Assembly (NCBI RefSeq): GCF_027409185.1 | Contig: NC_084462.1 | Coordinates: 82,260,179 to 82,324,178 of the forward strand | Length of the DNA stretch: 64,000 nt | Direction: 5' to 3' | Source: Cynocephalus volans | Taxonomy: Eukaryota; Chordata; Mammalia; Dermoptera; Cynocephalidae | Shown here: positions 1 through 11,400 of the stretch, piece by piece | Position numbering within the stretch: the stretch's first letter is position 1 | How the letters are laid out: every line of letters starts with the position of its first letter | Program-made: the position numbers and the translations under genes | The notes under the pieces: model-generated | What the model saw: only the letters and a program-made list of their open reading frames with translations | The model's database searches: none | Told to the model about the DNA's origin: nothing

Positions 1-475
1 ACTGAGCATGTGCAAGATTAGATTACATAACTGGGAACCACTCCCTTAGTTGAGTATTCGTTAGATGGCATGGATATGTGTTCGATAGCAAAACTATGAA
101 GTGGAATCCCAGCAGAAGGCCAGGCTGCTGCTCACTCTCCTAGAGCCAGCCTGCACTTTGCCTGAAGTGTGTATTTCTTACTTTTTGGATCAAACTTGCC
201 TTTAGCAGGCTGGTGTTCACTCTAGAGCTAGCTTGAATTTTGTGAATGTGTATTTCTTACTTTTGTATTAAATTTGATGTGGGCCCTGCTCAAGTTAGAT
301 GGCACTTTTCTCTGTGAAATCTGTATCTCTTATTCATTACATTAAACCTGTTCTTTCAACTGTGACTGTGCTCTTGAATTCTTTCCTGTGGCGGAGTCAA
401 GAACGTGTTAAGAGGACTGGGTGGGTTGAGGCTGACTATTGGGCCTCTCTAGATCCTCTCCTCTGGTATCACTAG
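1..475 (+). mobile_element. Probable ERV LTR, 5' end cut by the window edge
   Basis: The right part looks like an LTR R-U5 region: an ATTAAA-type signal near 350 is followed by a stretch (about 370-415) resembling class I U5 sequence. Inside, a segment of about 55 bp is imperfectly duplicated (about 131-186 and 215-265, both ending in TGTATTTCTTACTTTT), as often seen in U3 repeats. The left boundary lies outside the window and no TSD can be checked. Family assignment to class I is an inference. Confidence 0.35.
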
Positions 476-859
476 GACCTGACATCCTTGAGCCACCTAC
501 CTCCAGATTTCCAGCATGTGCCTACCTCCAGATTTCCTAGTACATAAGGAAAATAAACCCCAACTTTGTTTAAATCACTATTATTGGTATTTTCAATTAA
601 ATGCCACCCAATGTAATCCCTCCCTTCTTTATATTTTCATGCATTATTTCCCATCTGATATGTTCTTCCTCCACATGTGTAGCAGGTGAACTACAACTAA
701 CATTTCTGATGGATCACAAGGTGTGATTGAAGACTTCTCCTCGCCCAAATCTAAGTTATGATTGGCCAGCTGTGCATATTCCTGATGTGGTAGCTTAGGA
801 TCATTTTTATTGCCTCCTCTCTCATCTAAGGAATTGCTTCTTTGTGAAGCTTTCCCTTA
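476..859. other. Unclassified non-coding stretch
   Basis: AT-rich single-copy-looking sequence. It has a short local duplication of CCTACCTCCAGATTTCC (about 498-514 and 521-537). No reading frame or repeat family is recognised. Confidence 0.4.
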
Positions 860-1090
860 CCTTTCCAAACTCAGCTAATTATGCATGCTTTTGTACTCCC
901 ATAACATTTTGTATAAACTGCTAGTACTTATTGTAAACACTTTTGATGATCTGTATATTGATACATCTCTGATACTTGACTTTGAACTCCTCCAGAGCAG
1001 GACTGAGTTGCATCTACTTTTGTACATCCTTGCACAGTCACAGACATATGTAGGGGCTCAATAAATATTGGTTAAGTGAATGTTGAATAA
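860..1090 (+). repeat. L2 LINE 3' end
   Basis: The order of motifs is that of the L2 3' terminus: CTCCAGAGCAGGACTGAG, then a cytosine-rich 'last 50 bp', then GGGGCTCAATAAATATTGGTTAAGTGAATG. L2 is an ancient, inactive mammalian LINE. No coding capacity remains. Confidence 0.75.
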
Positions 1091-1334
1091 ACCCAGACTA
1101 TCTCGAGAACCCAAAGTACCCATTAATTTCCTGATTTAAAATTTATTCTCCCAAATGTCAATGTGATGCAGTCTTGCCTTCTGTGTCACAGACTTTAGCA
1201 CCATATAAAATACTGTAATGAAATAAAATAAAATAAAATACCGAAATGGAATATGTGGGTGTGCACTAACTCAAGCTGTATTAACAGATAGTCACAGAAA
1301 TAAACACTTTTAAAATCTGAATTAGACAGAAAAG

Positions 1335-1520
1335 GAGGGGAACAAGCATTCATTGAGCACTTATGTGCTATGCATTGTGTTCTGATGTTTATCTCATTCA
1401 CCAAAGCAATCTACAAGATAGATATTAATCCCATGTAACAGAAAAAGAAACTGAAAGTAATACTCATATGCCCAAGGTCACAGCACTTGTAAGAGGCACA
1501 GCCAGAGAACGCCTTCAAAC
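1335..1520 (-). repeat. MIR SINE
   Basis: In the plus direction it reads as the reverse complement of MIR: ATTGAGCACTTATGTGCTA, then ATCCCATGTAACAGAAAAAGAAACTGA, then GCCCAAGGTCACAGCACTTGTAAG. MIRs are ancient tRNA-headed SINEs once mobilised by L2. It is heavily diverged. Confidence 0.75.
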
Positions 1521-1599
1521 TTTGTTATTTTTCCACTTTTCCACTCTATCAAGCTACCACTCATTTAAAAGTAAGAGTAAGAATGTATAAGGCATTGTA

Positions 1600-2075
1600 G
1601 TGTTGCATTATCCCTGCCTCTAATCTTCCCCATTCCAACTTAACCAACATGTTGTGGTCAAATTCATCTGCCTTAAACAACTCTAATTGTGACACTCATC
1701 TATCCAGAGCCATCTATAATTCCCCACAGCCTAGTGAGAAAAGCCTCTGATCTGTATTTCCCTTTAGCTATTTCACCCAGGTAGCTGTGTCCCAACCAGA
1801 TTCTATCCTTTTATTAAAATTGCTCCAGAATCCTAGGTTCCTGTCTTGTACAACATCAACATATTTAAATCTCATCTGCCTTCAGAGACGTTGCTTAAAT
1901 TTTGTTTTACCCAAGGTTTCTTTCCTAATTTCACACAATTGGAGTGGATTGTCTTTCTCTCTCTACTCCTACTATACCTTACTCATTTCACTCCTTTTTG
2001 AATTTAATTTTACACTATAAACTCCTTATTTTTTCTTTTCCGTACTAGACTATAAGAGCTGACAAAGATTCTATG
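1600..2075 (+). repeat. L2 LINE fragment, interrupted by an LTR
   Basis: Pyrimidine-rich sequence resembles the 3' non-coding part of L2 and ends with ACTAGACTATAAGAGCTGAC, a typical L2 position. The missing last part of an L2 end resumes at about 2950, so an LTR seems to have been inserted into this copy. Confidence 0.5.
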
Positions 2076-2948
2076 CTTGGCCAAACTTAAGTCTTCTGAA
2101 TTTTCTGCTAGGCCCATCTGTGCACTTTGTAAAATCCGGTTTTATTAAAGAACGCTGCTAAGCCAGTTTAACAAGAATCCTCCAAACACACCTCCATCCT
2201 TGATATCTGATCATCCTCCATATCTGATAAGGTTGTTCACCTTCCACTCTCCCCCAGGTGATGTCTGATTACCCTCGCCTGTCTTTAGCATGAATCCTGT
2301 TTGGTTGAGCCAGAATCCTTCTTACGCTTAATGTTTCCTCTTAGCAATTTTCCATACACTGACTCTCACACTATTCTTTGGCTATAAATTCCCACTGTAT
2401 ATTGATGGATCTTGGACATGACCAGCGCCATTGTGCACACAACAAGCACAAAACAGCTGCCGGCCTTGTCTTCCATTCCAGCACCAAACCCCTCCCCGCT
2501 TCCCTTTAGGAGAAGACTTGTGACTTCTGCAAAACAGAAACCCTTTTGCTGCTGCAAGGGTGCAGTTCTCCGCCCTGGTCGCATAGCTTCGACATTAGCA
2601 TAATGCCCCTCCTTGGTGGTGTCAGCCAACCCTTGGCACCCTACATAAGCTCTCTCACCCCCACATCTGGTGCTGTCCTCCATTTTGAGGGCAGCCCCAG
2701 GCTGCCTGCCACTTTGAGCACAGCCCAGCAGATTTTCTTTTCCTTTAATAAAGCTTGTTCGGTAGCTGGCATCTTGGCTCACTTTCTTTCAGCTATAAAT
2801 TCCCATGCTGTATTTGGAGGTGAGCCCAATCTCTCTCCCTCACTGCAAGACTCCATTGCAGTGGCTCCTATACCTATTGTGGTGGTCCTGAATAAAGTCT
2901 TCTTTACTGTGCTTAAACAAATGTCATCGAATAATTTTTTTCTTTAAC
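2076..2948 (+). mobile_element. Composite ERV LTR region, perhaps two LTRs
   Basis: Two LTR-like signal sets follow one another. The first has a CTACATAAGCTCTC TATA-like box (about 2641) and TTTAATAAAGCTTG polyadenylation region (about 2742). The second ends with GAATAAAGTCTTCTTTACTG and runs to TTTAACA at 2948. A motif of about 30 bp built on CTATAAATTCCCA occurs twice, at about 2380 and 2790. This suggests either one LTR inside another or an internally duplicated LTR. The whole block separates two pieces of L2. Exact ends and TSDs could not be fixed. Confidence 0.5.
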
Positions 2949-2949
2949 A

Positions 2950-3050
2950 GTTTCTAGAAGGTAGGACCAAGCATTTTCATTTTTGAATCCCTCACAGTAT
3001 CTAGCATGGACATGGTATCATGTGCTCACTAAGTAAGTAAATAATAAAAT
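2950..3050 (+). repeat. L2 LINE 3' end, continuation
   Basis: GGTAGGACCAAGCATTTTC...CTCACAGTATCTAGCATGG...GTGCTCACTAAGTAAGTAAAT is the terminal L2 segment. It follows logically on the L2 part ending near 2075. Confidence 0.6.
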
Positions 3051-3834
3051 GTCCAAATAATTGCACCTTATTCGACACTGCTTTTTGTTCTCTACTTTCC
3101 CTTCACATATGGTGTTGCTTTAATTTCAAACATGAGTGCAAGTGGGCTCTAATTTCAGCATTATACTTTCAAAATTTCAAATAAGTCTATGTCACCCTTT
3201 TATATTTCTCCTCATCCTCATCAAGTTATATATTATGATAGAAGAACAGTGAATAAAACCATACATCCTAAATATTTCATCAGCTAAGAAATTAAGAATA
3301 AATTTATTACCCTGAAATAGAATTTGTTCGTCACTTTTCTCACAAACAGAAAAGTAGTGCCTTCTAAAACGCTCAGCCCCATACACATTTTTTTAAAGTT
3401 CATAGTGGCTACTTGACACCCTGTGGGCAATGAATAATGTAGAATGTCTGCCACAAAAACCAAAACAAAGCAAACTCTATTCATTTCTTCAGGCAAAGAC
3501 GTACTGGAGAGGATGACCATACAGATGCAAATCCAGGTCATTCCAGAAACTATTTTGAAAAAAGCAAGGCTAACCAGATCAGGGACCAGATCCTAAGAAA
3601 TAAGGAGGGCTTGAGTCCCTCACTGCTATGAACACCAAGAATGAGAGCTGGAGAGATCTGGGGAACACAAGAAAGGAGCCAGGTACACAGCCAACTGCCT
3701 GACTGAAAAATTTAGGAAAGGTTGCTATCAGAATGCCACCACCTTTGGCACAATTCTATGAACAGGTATTTCTAAGCTTCAGTGGTATGTGGGGCTAGAA
3801 CTGAGAATGGGTGTACTAACCTATAGATCATATA
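3051..3834. other. Unclassified non-coding stretch
   Basis: No recognised repeat, RNA gene or convincing reading frame. The longest open frames are short and have no family resemblance that I can see. Confidence 0.4.
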
Positions 3835-3890
3835 TAATTTCTCAACCATAGTGCACATTATAATCACAAGAGGAGAATTTTAAAAAACAA
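3835..3890 (-). repeat. MER5-like hAT fragment
   Basis: TTTCTCAACCATAGTGCACATTATAATCACAAGAGGAGAATTTTAAAAA has the pattern of a MER5-type Charlie MITE end. Only this short end is present. Confidence 0.4.
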
Positions 3891-4215
3891 CAGTGGCTGG
3901 GGGGAAAGAGGAATGTATATTTTACCACAATAAAAAATAGTTAAAATAAGGAAAAGAGAGTAGTTAAATTCATAGAGACAGACAGCAGAATGATGGTTGC
4001 CGGGGGCTTGGGGGAGGGAATGGGTAGTCGTCTGAGGGGTTATATGGTTCCAATTTTGCGAAAGAAAAAGAGTTCGGATGATTGGATGCACAACGATGTA
4101 CATGTACTGTGGAGAGAACAAATCTAAGGTTACTAGAGAGGGGGATGCAGGGGGAAAGGGTTGGGGAGGGACAGGTCAGGTAAAGGGCATAAAGAAAAAT
4201 CATGATTTGTAATAA
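3891..4215 (+). repeat. Old L1 (L1M-type) 3' end
   Basis: GATGGTTGCCGGGGGCTTGG, GGTTCCAATTTTGCGAAAG and GATGCACAACGATGTACATG occur in the order of the 3'UTR of old mammalian L1s. It is non-coding and diverged. Confidence 0.55.
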
Positions 4216-4244
4216 CGAATATGCTGATAAAAGAACTTTAGAAA

Positions 4245-4637
4245 AATTAAATTTAACAGAGTTAATTTAAGCAGAGAAAATTCACGAATTGGGCAGTCCC
4301 CAGAACCAGAATAGCTCAGAGGGATTCCAGGGCTGCCACATGGTCAGGTAATATTTATGGCCAGAAAAAGGAAAGTGATCTACAGAAAACAAGAAAACAG
4401 AAGTGAGGTACAGAAATAGCTGGACGGATTACAGCTGGGCCTGGTTTGAACAGTTGGCTGCCTGTGGTTGACTAAAGTTTGGCTGCTGTGACTGGCTGAG
4501 TCTTGGCTACTTGTTACAACAGTAGGTTACAGGCTGTTTACACCACAAGTTAGGTCTCAGTTCACTATGTATGGAGAAACTTTCAGACCAAACTTAAAAT
4601 ATGTACGGAGGCAGCTCTAGGCCAAACTTAATTTAAC
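4245..4637 (-). mobile_element. Class I ERV LTR, antisense
   Basis: On the minus strand a purine tract (AAGGGGGGAAT, about 4640-4650) is followed by TGTTAAATTAAG, a plausible polypurine tract / LTR start. The LTR then runs leftwards to about 4245 through a CAAT/TATA-poor U3 and an ATAAAT-containing region. It lies downstream of env remnants of the same orientation, so it is read as a 3' LTR. The far boundary and TSD are uncertain. Confidence 0.5.
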
Positions 4638-5060
4638 AATTCCCCCCTTAAATTGAGAGGTTGGCCAAAACTTTAGGCATTGATGTCACTCTTTGTCACC
4701 ATTAGAAATAAACTTACTTGGTCTCAAATTCCACTGGGAAATAGCAGGACACTGGGAACAAAGAAACTGAATAATAGAAAAAAAAATACTGTGTGATTAA
4801 CATCAGTTTACTTCAGATTACTTTTTGGTAAGGGTTAGAGCACAGGGGACTTCCTTATTATGCTGCAATCTCCTGTTTCCAGGAGGAAAAAAAGAACTGA
4901 TCTGCTTTAGAATCTATTTGCTTCCTTAAAGTTTTAATTTGATTATGTGGCACTTAGCATGAGTGAATCTATTTTGGTTTGGTCTGATCTGTTGGAGCCC
5001 AGTATAGGAGCTCAGTTCAAAACAATGATCTCCCACAATTTTGTTTAACAATTCTCCCCT
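4638..5060 (-). mobile_element. Second PPT + LTR-like unit, antisense
   Basis: Another purine tract with an LTR-like start, AAAAGGGGAGAAT then TGTTAAAC on the minus strand, sits near 5045, about 410 bp upstream of the first. The sequence between them reads like LTR U3. Two PPT/TGTTAAA junctions in a row suggest two related proviral ends in tandem, or an internal duplication. Confidence 0.4.
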
Positions 5061-6980
5061 TTTGGGGAGGTTCTCTCCTAGGTGAGAGTGTGACCAAAAC
5101 TTAGGACATTAATGCTTTTAGTTACTTTTTTAATGGTAACTTTTAGTTACTATTATTTTGGGTTTCTGTTCTGAACACATTATTTGTAGGTTATTCATAG
5201 GTCATTCCAGTCAAAGAGAGACCATTTGATGGTTTACAGATGGCTGTGTGAAAACATTTAAAACTTTTGTTAGAATACAGGGCACCAGGGAGACTACTAA
5301 TATAACTATCAGGAAAATAATATCAAGAGCTTAGAGTATGTTTCTTATTCAGGGTCCCCAAGAACAAGACCAACTAAAATCAAACAGATCAAAGAATGAG
5401 CCAGATGAAGAGTCTAGCTGTTTTAACCGAGCAACCTGTTTGTTAATTTTCTACAACTGAGTCTCTATAATACCCAATGTAATGTATTCATCCATGTACA
5501 ATAGGAGGCATCAGCAACTGCACAGATTCCTACCTGTTCAGCCAGTAAGTAATCTAGGGCAATTCTATTATCTTGTATAACTTTAGCAAGAGAATTTAGA
5601 GAAGTCTGTTGTGCAACCATAGCCTTTACAGTAGAATCTATTAGAGGAATAAATTTCTAATCATAGCCGCATTAATATTTACTCCAAGCTATGAAAAAAG
5701 AAACCTAACAAATGATGACCATGCATAAGGGCGAAGGTCTCTTGCAATAATCTCTCTTTATCTTATGATGTAGGTAAAGAGGAGTGGACCAATATTCTGT
5801 TTCTGATGTTATGGAGCAACAAAGTTACCATTAAAATTTTTAGCTTACGTTGACCTTTCATTTTCCATCCATCATAGCATAAGGTTGCCCACATATGAGG
5901 TTGGCTGCAAAATCCTCCACAAATAAAAGTATAACCCATGGGTGCACACAGACCTCTTTTCCTGTTCTGTTGTTTATGGATTCCTTACTTGGAATGGCAG
6001 AATTAGCAGTTTCTAGCCAAAGGCCTGAGGTGGAGTTATTACAAATTCAAAGAGTGCTCTAATACCCTGGGACATAGGTCAGTTTGCAAGAAAGTCTAGT
6101 TAGGCTTTTGGTACAAACCTGTCTTGTGATATACTCATTGGTTCTGGTTCTTGTATCCCATTACTGGGTTAGATTAAAACAGTGAGTGAGAACAAGTGGG
6201 TCTAAAAATCTTACCACTAGTACAATTTAAACATTTACATTAGGAATATTACTTAAGTTACCCACTGGGTAAATTAAAGAATCTCTTAAGTTATGTAAAC
6301 ATCTGTGTTTGACATGACAGATCTACCACTCCATCTAGCTACATACTGAAGCTATTGACTGTAAAATTCTAATAACAGTATTATCTTACCAAACAAAAGA
6401 GGTAGGCATAAGCAAGGAAACATTAAGAGAAGTAGGAGTTTCGTGATGGCAGAGAAGCCTTGACCTGTGATCTTGGGAAAGCTGTCCACATCTGGGATGC
6501 TGTCTGCTTCTGGGGAGAAACTTCCCTGGTTAGCTTTATCTTACAGTCTCCAACAGGTGTACAATTCCAATGATCTGGAGCAGCCCTTTTGCTTTGTGAG
6601 AATGTGAACCCAAGGTTTGAGGTCCCAAAGTTTTGCTGCAGTGTGGGTGGCAAGGGTAGTTTTTCTTGGACAGGCAACCATCCAAGCTGTCCATGAGTCT
6701 ACACTTAACAATGGATTTATATCCTTTTAAATGCCAATTTTTTTTCTCCAATTCAGGTGCATGGGATTATTTATTAAATGAGTTACCATGGGTAATTTGA
6801 CTAGGATCATGGAATTTATTCAAATTGCATATCTTAACAATTTCAGTATTGGCTGACTTAGCATGAAAATCTGCCAAACTACTTCCTTGGTATTTAATTC
6901 TTGTCCTACTTGGGTTAGTAGTTTTATAAATCAGTCAGTCTCTTCATTGGAGTCCTGGGAATTCTTACCCGTTCCAATGG
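5061..6980 (-). mobile_element. Degenerate ERV internal region: env remnant and RNase H-like piece
   Basis: On the minus strand, 5640-5490 encodes a remnant resembling a class I envelope transmembrane subunit: the short string NRIALDYLLAEQ followed by a cysteine-containing segment, at the position of the immunosuppressive-like domain. The frame is broken by stops just upstream. Around 6423-6751 two short overlapping frames fit an envelope N-terminal region. At about 6890-6800 a piece ending in LADFHAK resembles the end of retroviral RNase H. Integrase and most of pol appear to be missing between these parts. Clearly non-functional. Confidence 0.55.
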
Positions 6981-8544
6981 TATGGCCTTAAGGTTATCAG
7001 AAACCTGTACTTGTCAGAGTCCTTTTCATCCTTACCATAAATCTCCTTGAAGACGTAACACTTTAGGATTACAGTTACTTATAAAAAGCTTTCAGAAAAA
7101 GCATAAGAATAAAGCAATTAGCTGTGGACAGCAAGACTTAAAGTGTCCATGAATGAAAATCTGATGAGTTCGTTATAACTCATAATTAACAAAGAAATTT
7201 GTTTATTTCTGTGGCATATAACATTTTAACATAACCAAAAATTATGAATAGTTACATATTAGATTTTTAGAAACCCCTTACAATTTTGGAACACTCATAT
7301 TAATAACATACCCATGTGTATAACTTAAAGGAAATTTAGCATCACTTATTATCTGACAATGCTTCTTAGATAATATAACATATTAAATAGGCCTAATTGC
7401 TTTAATATCCCTCTTTTGGACTTCCAGGGTCCTTCTGGAAACAAAGAATTCAATTTTTGAAAACTTTGTCAAGTATCAAAGGTATAAATCACTTGACAAA
7501 GATGGGATCACCAGTCACTATAAAATAATAGTCATTCAGAGTGATAATTAAAAGATTTGAAAATCAAATACAGGAGATCACATATTTGTAGAAAAACCTT
7601 GAATTTTTAATTCAGTTTTCATAAGTAATCAAGACCTAATGAAGACAACATGAAGTACAAAAAATCTGTTTCTCTTTCTGTTCCCTCTTTTTTCTTTCTT
7701 TTTTGTGGTTCACTTAAAAGGTGAACAAAAATCTTTTACTTTTATCCAATACTACACAAAAATTTTAAAAGACTAAATTCTAGTTTTGTATCAGTGTACT
7801 TTTGATATCAATGCTCAATTAAAAAAAAAACTTACAGATAATTCCCTTCTAATTTTAGCCAGCTTAATCAAACATAAAATTCCTTTCACAAGATTCAGCT
7901 TTCACAAACCTTCTATAATCTTTCCTATTTCTCATTTTGGAACAACCAGTAATTCTACTTTAGGACAAAAATTACCTCTTTTTTTTCTTAACTAAAACAC
8001 GACTTTCATGTAAGCTTCCCTTAATGAAAACACATCTTACTTCCCTGGAATAAGGGGTTGTTTTAATTACCTATATTAATGAGAATTTCTAACTCTAGTA
8101 ACTAATTTCTAGTGATAACCTAGGAAGTAATCAATTTGGAACTGTTTAATATCAGCATTTTATATACAAGAATCATTTCATAATCTTAGAAATGTTTCCT
8201 CATCACACAATTTTTATGTGTATTAACAGGCCCAACTATATTTAGCTTCTCCAACCCTATAAAAACAAGATGTTGAAGCATATATCCCCTAAACCTATGT
8301 TTAGCAATTAATGTTTTAGTTTTTTTTTTTTTTTTTTGACCAGCTGGAACAGGGTGTTTTAGTATTTTACTTTGATATGACTCAGACATTTAATAGGTAT
8401 CTGTTACTTACTTTAACATGACCTTAAGATTTTAAATTGCTGAAAAAGATTTTTGAAACTATACCAAGTTCATTTATAAACTTAACATGCCATTTATATT
8501 TACCTAATTTACTCATTCTTAACAATTATGCTTGAATTGTTAAT
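6981..8544. other. AT-rich unclassified stretch
   Basis: Low-complexity, AT-rich sequence with many short A/T runs (for example T17 near 8320). It could include more decayed ERV sequence from the antisense provirus to the left, but I see no motif that proves it. No credible gene. Confidence 0.35.
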
Positions 8545-9075
8545 TAAACAAAACTAGCATTGAAGGAGTTTAGGAAATACCACCCCAAAATATGTCACTT
8601 TGGTATATTGATTACTAACAGGTAAGCAGAGCAAGGCTTTCTGAATTTCCCTTACCTGTCTAAAGACAGATTTTCCAAAGGAATTCAATTGTTATCAATC
8701 CTTAGGGCCGGCCTGTGGCTCACTCGGGAGAGTGTGGTGCTGACAACTCCAAGGCCACGGGTTCGGATCCCTATATATGGATGGCCGGTTGGCTCATTTG
8801 GGAGAGCGTGGTGCTGACAACACCAAGTCAAGGGTTAAGATCCCCTTACTGGTCATCTTAAAAAAAAACAAAAAAAAACCAATCCTCTCCTCAGGGAGTA
8901 CCAGTAATCAGGGAAGATTAACTTTTACCATGGGAGAGAAGACTTCATCACACCCACATAGACCTTGTCACAAACCATCACCCATTCTTCTAAGGACCCA
9001 TTTATCTTTCCCAAAACCATTTACTCTGAAGATACTTCTTTTCACCTCTTGACCATTTTACCCATTCCAACAGGG
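8545..9075 (+). mobile_element. Old LTR (ERVL-like), split by a SINE
   Basis: GAAGGAGTTTAGGAAATACCACCCC...TATGTCACTTTGGTATATTGATTACT and the later GCCATTTA/TTACCCATTCCAACAGGGG parts follow the order of an old ERVL-like LTR. A second diverged copy of its first part lies at 63056-63210. The SINE at 8705-8878 interrupts it. The family name is not certain. Confidence 0.4.
8705..8878 (+). mobile_element. Dimeric tRNA-Ile SINE (CYN-like)
   Basis: The left unit begins GGGCCGGCCTGTGGCTCACT and carries a B-box-like GGGTTCGGATCC. The right unit begins GGCCGGTTGGCTCATTTGGG and is close to tRNA-Ile, with its B box changed to GGGTTAAGATCC. It ends in ACTGGTCATCTT and an A-rich tail. Flanks share only a short CAATCCT, so the TSD is decayed. 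Confidence 0.85.
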
Positions 9076-9079
9076 GATT

Positions 9080-9260
9080 GAGTCAAGGGACTCTTGCCCT
9101 TTTCTTGATTTACCTGCATGGTTACTGTCCTAAGAAATTGTTAGTTGAACACTTTATTGTACACTTAAAAATGGTTCAGAGGGTAAATTTCATTATGTAT
9201 ATTTTATTACAATTAAAATTTTTAAAAATAAAAAATTTAAAAAAGAGAAAAAAAGAAAAA
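9080..9260 (+). repeat. Old L1 3' end
   Basis: CACTTTATTGTACACTTAAAAATGGTT...GTAAATTTCATTATGTATATTTTATTACAATT is the typical terminal segment of old L1M elements. It is followed by a decayed A-rich tail. Confidence 0.65.
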
Positions 9261-9479
9261 TGAGACCCAAAGTGATAAAACTCTTCTCAAGTAGTATAAC
9301 TAAATCCCAGAAGAAAGTTCAAGAATATTGAAAAAAAAAAAATTCATGGGGACCATATCTCTCCACTCTTTAAGGGTGAAGTATACATAGTGACTTATTT
9401 TCAAAGAGTACAAGTATAGAAAGGGGAGTGGCAAAGAATAACTTTGCAGAGGAATAATCTGACAAACATATTTCAGTCA

Positions 9480-9995
9480 GGTGATCAAGGTTAACATCAA
9501 CGTTGATAAGTCATGTTGATAGTGTGTACCCTGGATATGATGTCATAAAAATGTCACTTTATCTCTGTAGTCTCCCTCCCCAAAACATGTAACCTCAATC
9601 TAATCATGGGAAAAGCATCAGACAAATCCCAATTGATGAACAATCTATAAAATACCTGACCATACTTCTCAAAACCGCCAAGGTCATCAAAAACAAGGAA
9701 AGTCTGAGACTGCCAGAGTCAAGAGAAACCTAAGGACACATCATAAAGTGTAATATGGTATCCTGGATAAAATCCTGGAACAGAAAAAGGACATCAGGTA
9801 AAAACTAAGGAAATCTGAATAAATTATGGACTTCAATAATAATATATTAATATAGATTCATTAGTGATGACAAATGTACCCTACTAATAAAAGATGTTAA
9901 TAAACTGGTGTGCAGTATATAGAAACTCTGTACTATCTTCTCAGTTTTTCTGTAAATCTAAAACTGTCCTAAAAAAAATGAAGTCTATTAAAATA
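9480..9995 (+). repeat. Old L1 (L1ME-type) 3'UTR
   Basis: Sequence such as CTCAAAACCGCCAAGGTCATCAAAAACAAGGAAAG, GGAACAGAAAAAGGACATCAG and CTTTTCTGTAAATCTAAAAC in this order matches the 3'UTR of old L1M elements. It ends in CCTAAAAAAAATGAAGTCTATT. Non-coding. Confidence 0.6.
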
Positions 9996-10009
9996 TAAAC
10001 AAAAAGTAC

Positions 10010-10130
10010 AAAGGTCCCAGCCCAAGTCAATTTAATCAGAATTTCTCGGGGTAGGATTCATACACTGGTATGTTTTTGAAACTTCCTGTATTGATACTAA
10101 TGGGCAGCCAGGATTGAGAAACACTGCTGT
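10010..10130 (+). repeat. MER5-like hAT fragment
   Basis: AATCAGAATTTCTCGGGGTAGG...TTGAGAAACACTGCTG has the layout of a MER5-type Charlie MITE with its right terminal part. It is degenerate. Confidence 0.5.
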
Positions 10131-10799
10131 AGATCCTTTCGTTGATTCTGGAGAAGGGTAGTCAATCTGCTGGTTTTGGAGGCTTATTCAGTACTGCTAG
10201 AAGGAACATAGGCTGGATGAAGTGATGAAAAAGTCATATAAAAAAGGGATTCTCGCTTAACCGTAATTTTTTTCCCTTGTACAGATTTCCTGGTACATTG
10301 TAGAGGCACAAAAAATGTCTGTGGATTGAATAATGTATAAAAGAAAAAGATAAAATTGTAACTACTAACAGGAATTTGGATAAAAATATTTGTCAGGTAT
10401 AGTTTCTCAGGAGTTAAAGATTCATTTAGGGTCGGTGAGTTTGTGTATCTTAAAAGATAGTCAAGTAGCATGTAGTAAGTGCTAAAGGAATTCAGAGGAA
10501 GGAATGATTACGAAAGGTTGAGGTGTATGTATATGAAACATCAGAGCAGAGGCAGCTTTTGAGCTGTTTTTTGAAGAAATTAAAGCATTTAGCTAAAAGG
10601 TGAAAAGAGGAGGACATTTTAATCAAGAGAAATGACATGATTAATAGGGGAGGGAACATAAGTGTCACATGTGGGGAACCTAAGCTTGAAGAATGGAAGA
10701 CTCCTTTGAGGAGTAGTACAAGAAAAGATTGGAAATGAGGTTGGTAACAAGGCTATAGGGCGACTAAATTTCAGCCACGAAGGGCAGAAAGGTGTGATA
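10131..10799. other. Unclassified non-coding stretch
   Basis: No recognised repeat, gene or RNA. Short open frames only. Confidence 0.4.
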
Positions 10800-11400
10800 A
10801 CTCTCCTAACAGCCAACACTCCTGTAACAAAAGACAGGTTAACAAGAGAAAAGCCTAACAAATTTACTTAATCGAAGTTGTACTTAACACAGGAGCCTCC
10901 AGAAATGAAGACTCAAAGACCCAGGGAAAACTCTATTTTTATGCTTAGGTTCTAAGCATAAAAACAAGAATAGATAGCCGTGTAAAAATGTGACTGGAAT
11001 TAGGGTATGATCTGATGGTAATAGACTGAGGGGGGAAACCCAGCAAGGCTTGTCTGTTCAGATTCTTCTTCACCTGTCTGTGTAGCATTCCTACCTCCCA
11101 GGTATGGGGCAGAACCCCTCTGGAATGAGGGTCTCAAAGGGAGAAGGGAGAAGAAAGAGAGTGGCATTTCTAGGTTTTATGGTTTGCTTTGGGGAAGAGG
11201 AGTTCTAGTTTCTATGACCGACCTTGGGGGAGAGGAATTATGGTTTCTATGACTGGCTTTGGGAGAGAAACAGGGGTGGGAGACATGAGGGCAGCAGAAA
11301 GTCAGAGAGATCTTGTTTCTGATGCCTTTCCAGTCTCCTTAATTTCTAAGTACTCAGCATGCCAAAACACCACATTTTGGGGTATCATGTTCTGATCCCC
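10800..11400 (-). mobile_element. Old LTR (ERVL-like), antisense, with tandem units
   Basis: The right edge read on the minus strand (GATACCCCAAAATGTGGTGTTTTGGCATGCTGA) has the same pattern as the LTR-like repeats at 8545 and 63056. A tandem array of three units lies inside: 11174-11207, 11208-11242 and 11243-11276, each a variant of GTTTCTATGACYGRCYTTGG with a GGGAGAGGA-like end. Internal arrays of this type are common in U3 regions. Confidence 0.4.

Noticed and set aside
2366..2947. Frames of 133-138 codons on both strands
   Set aside because: They fall in LTR sequence and show no protein motif.
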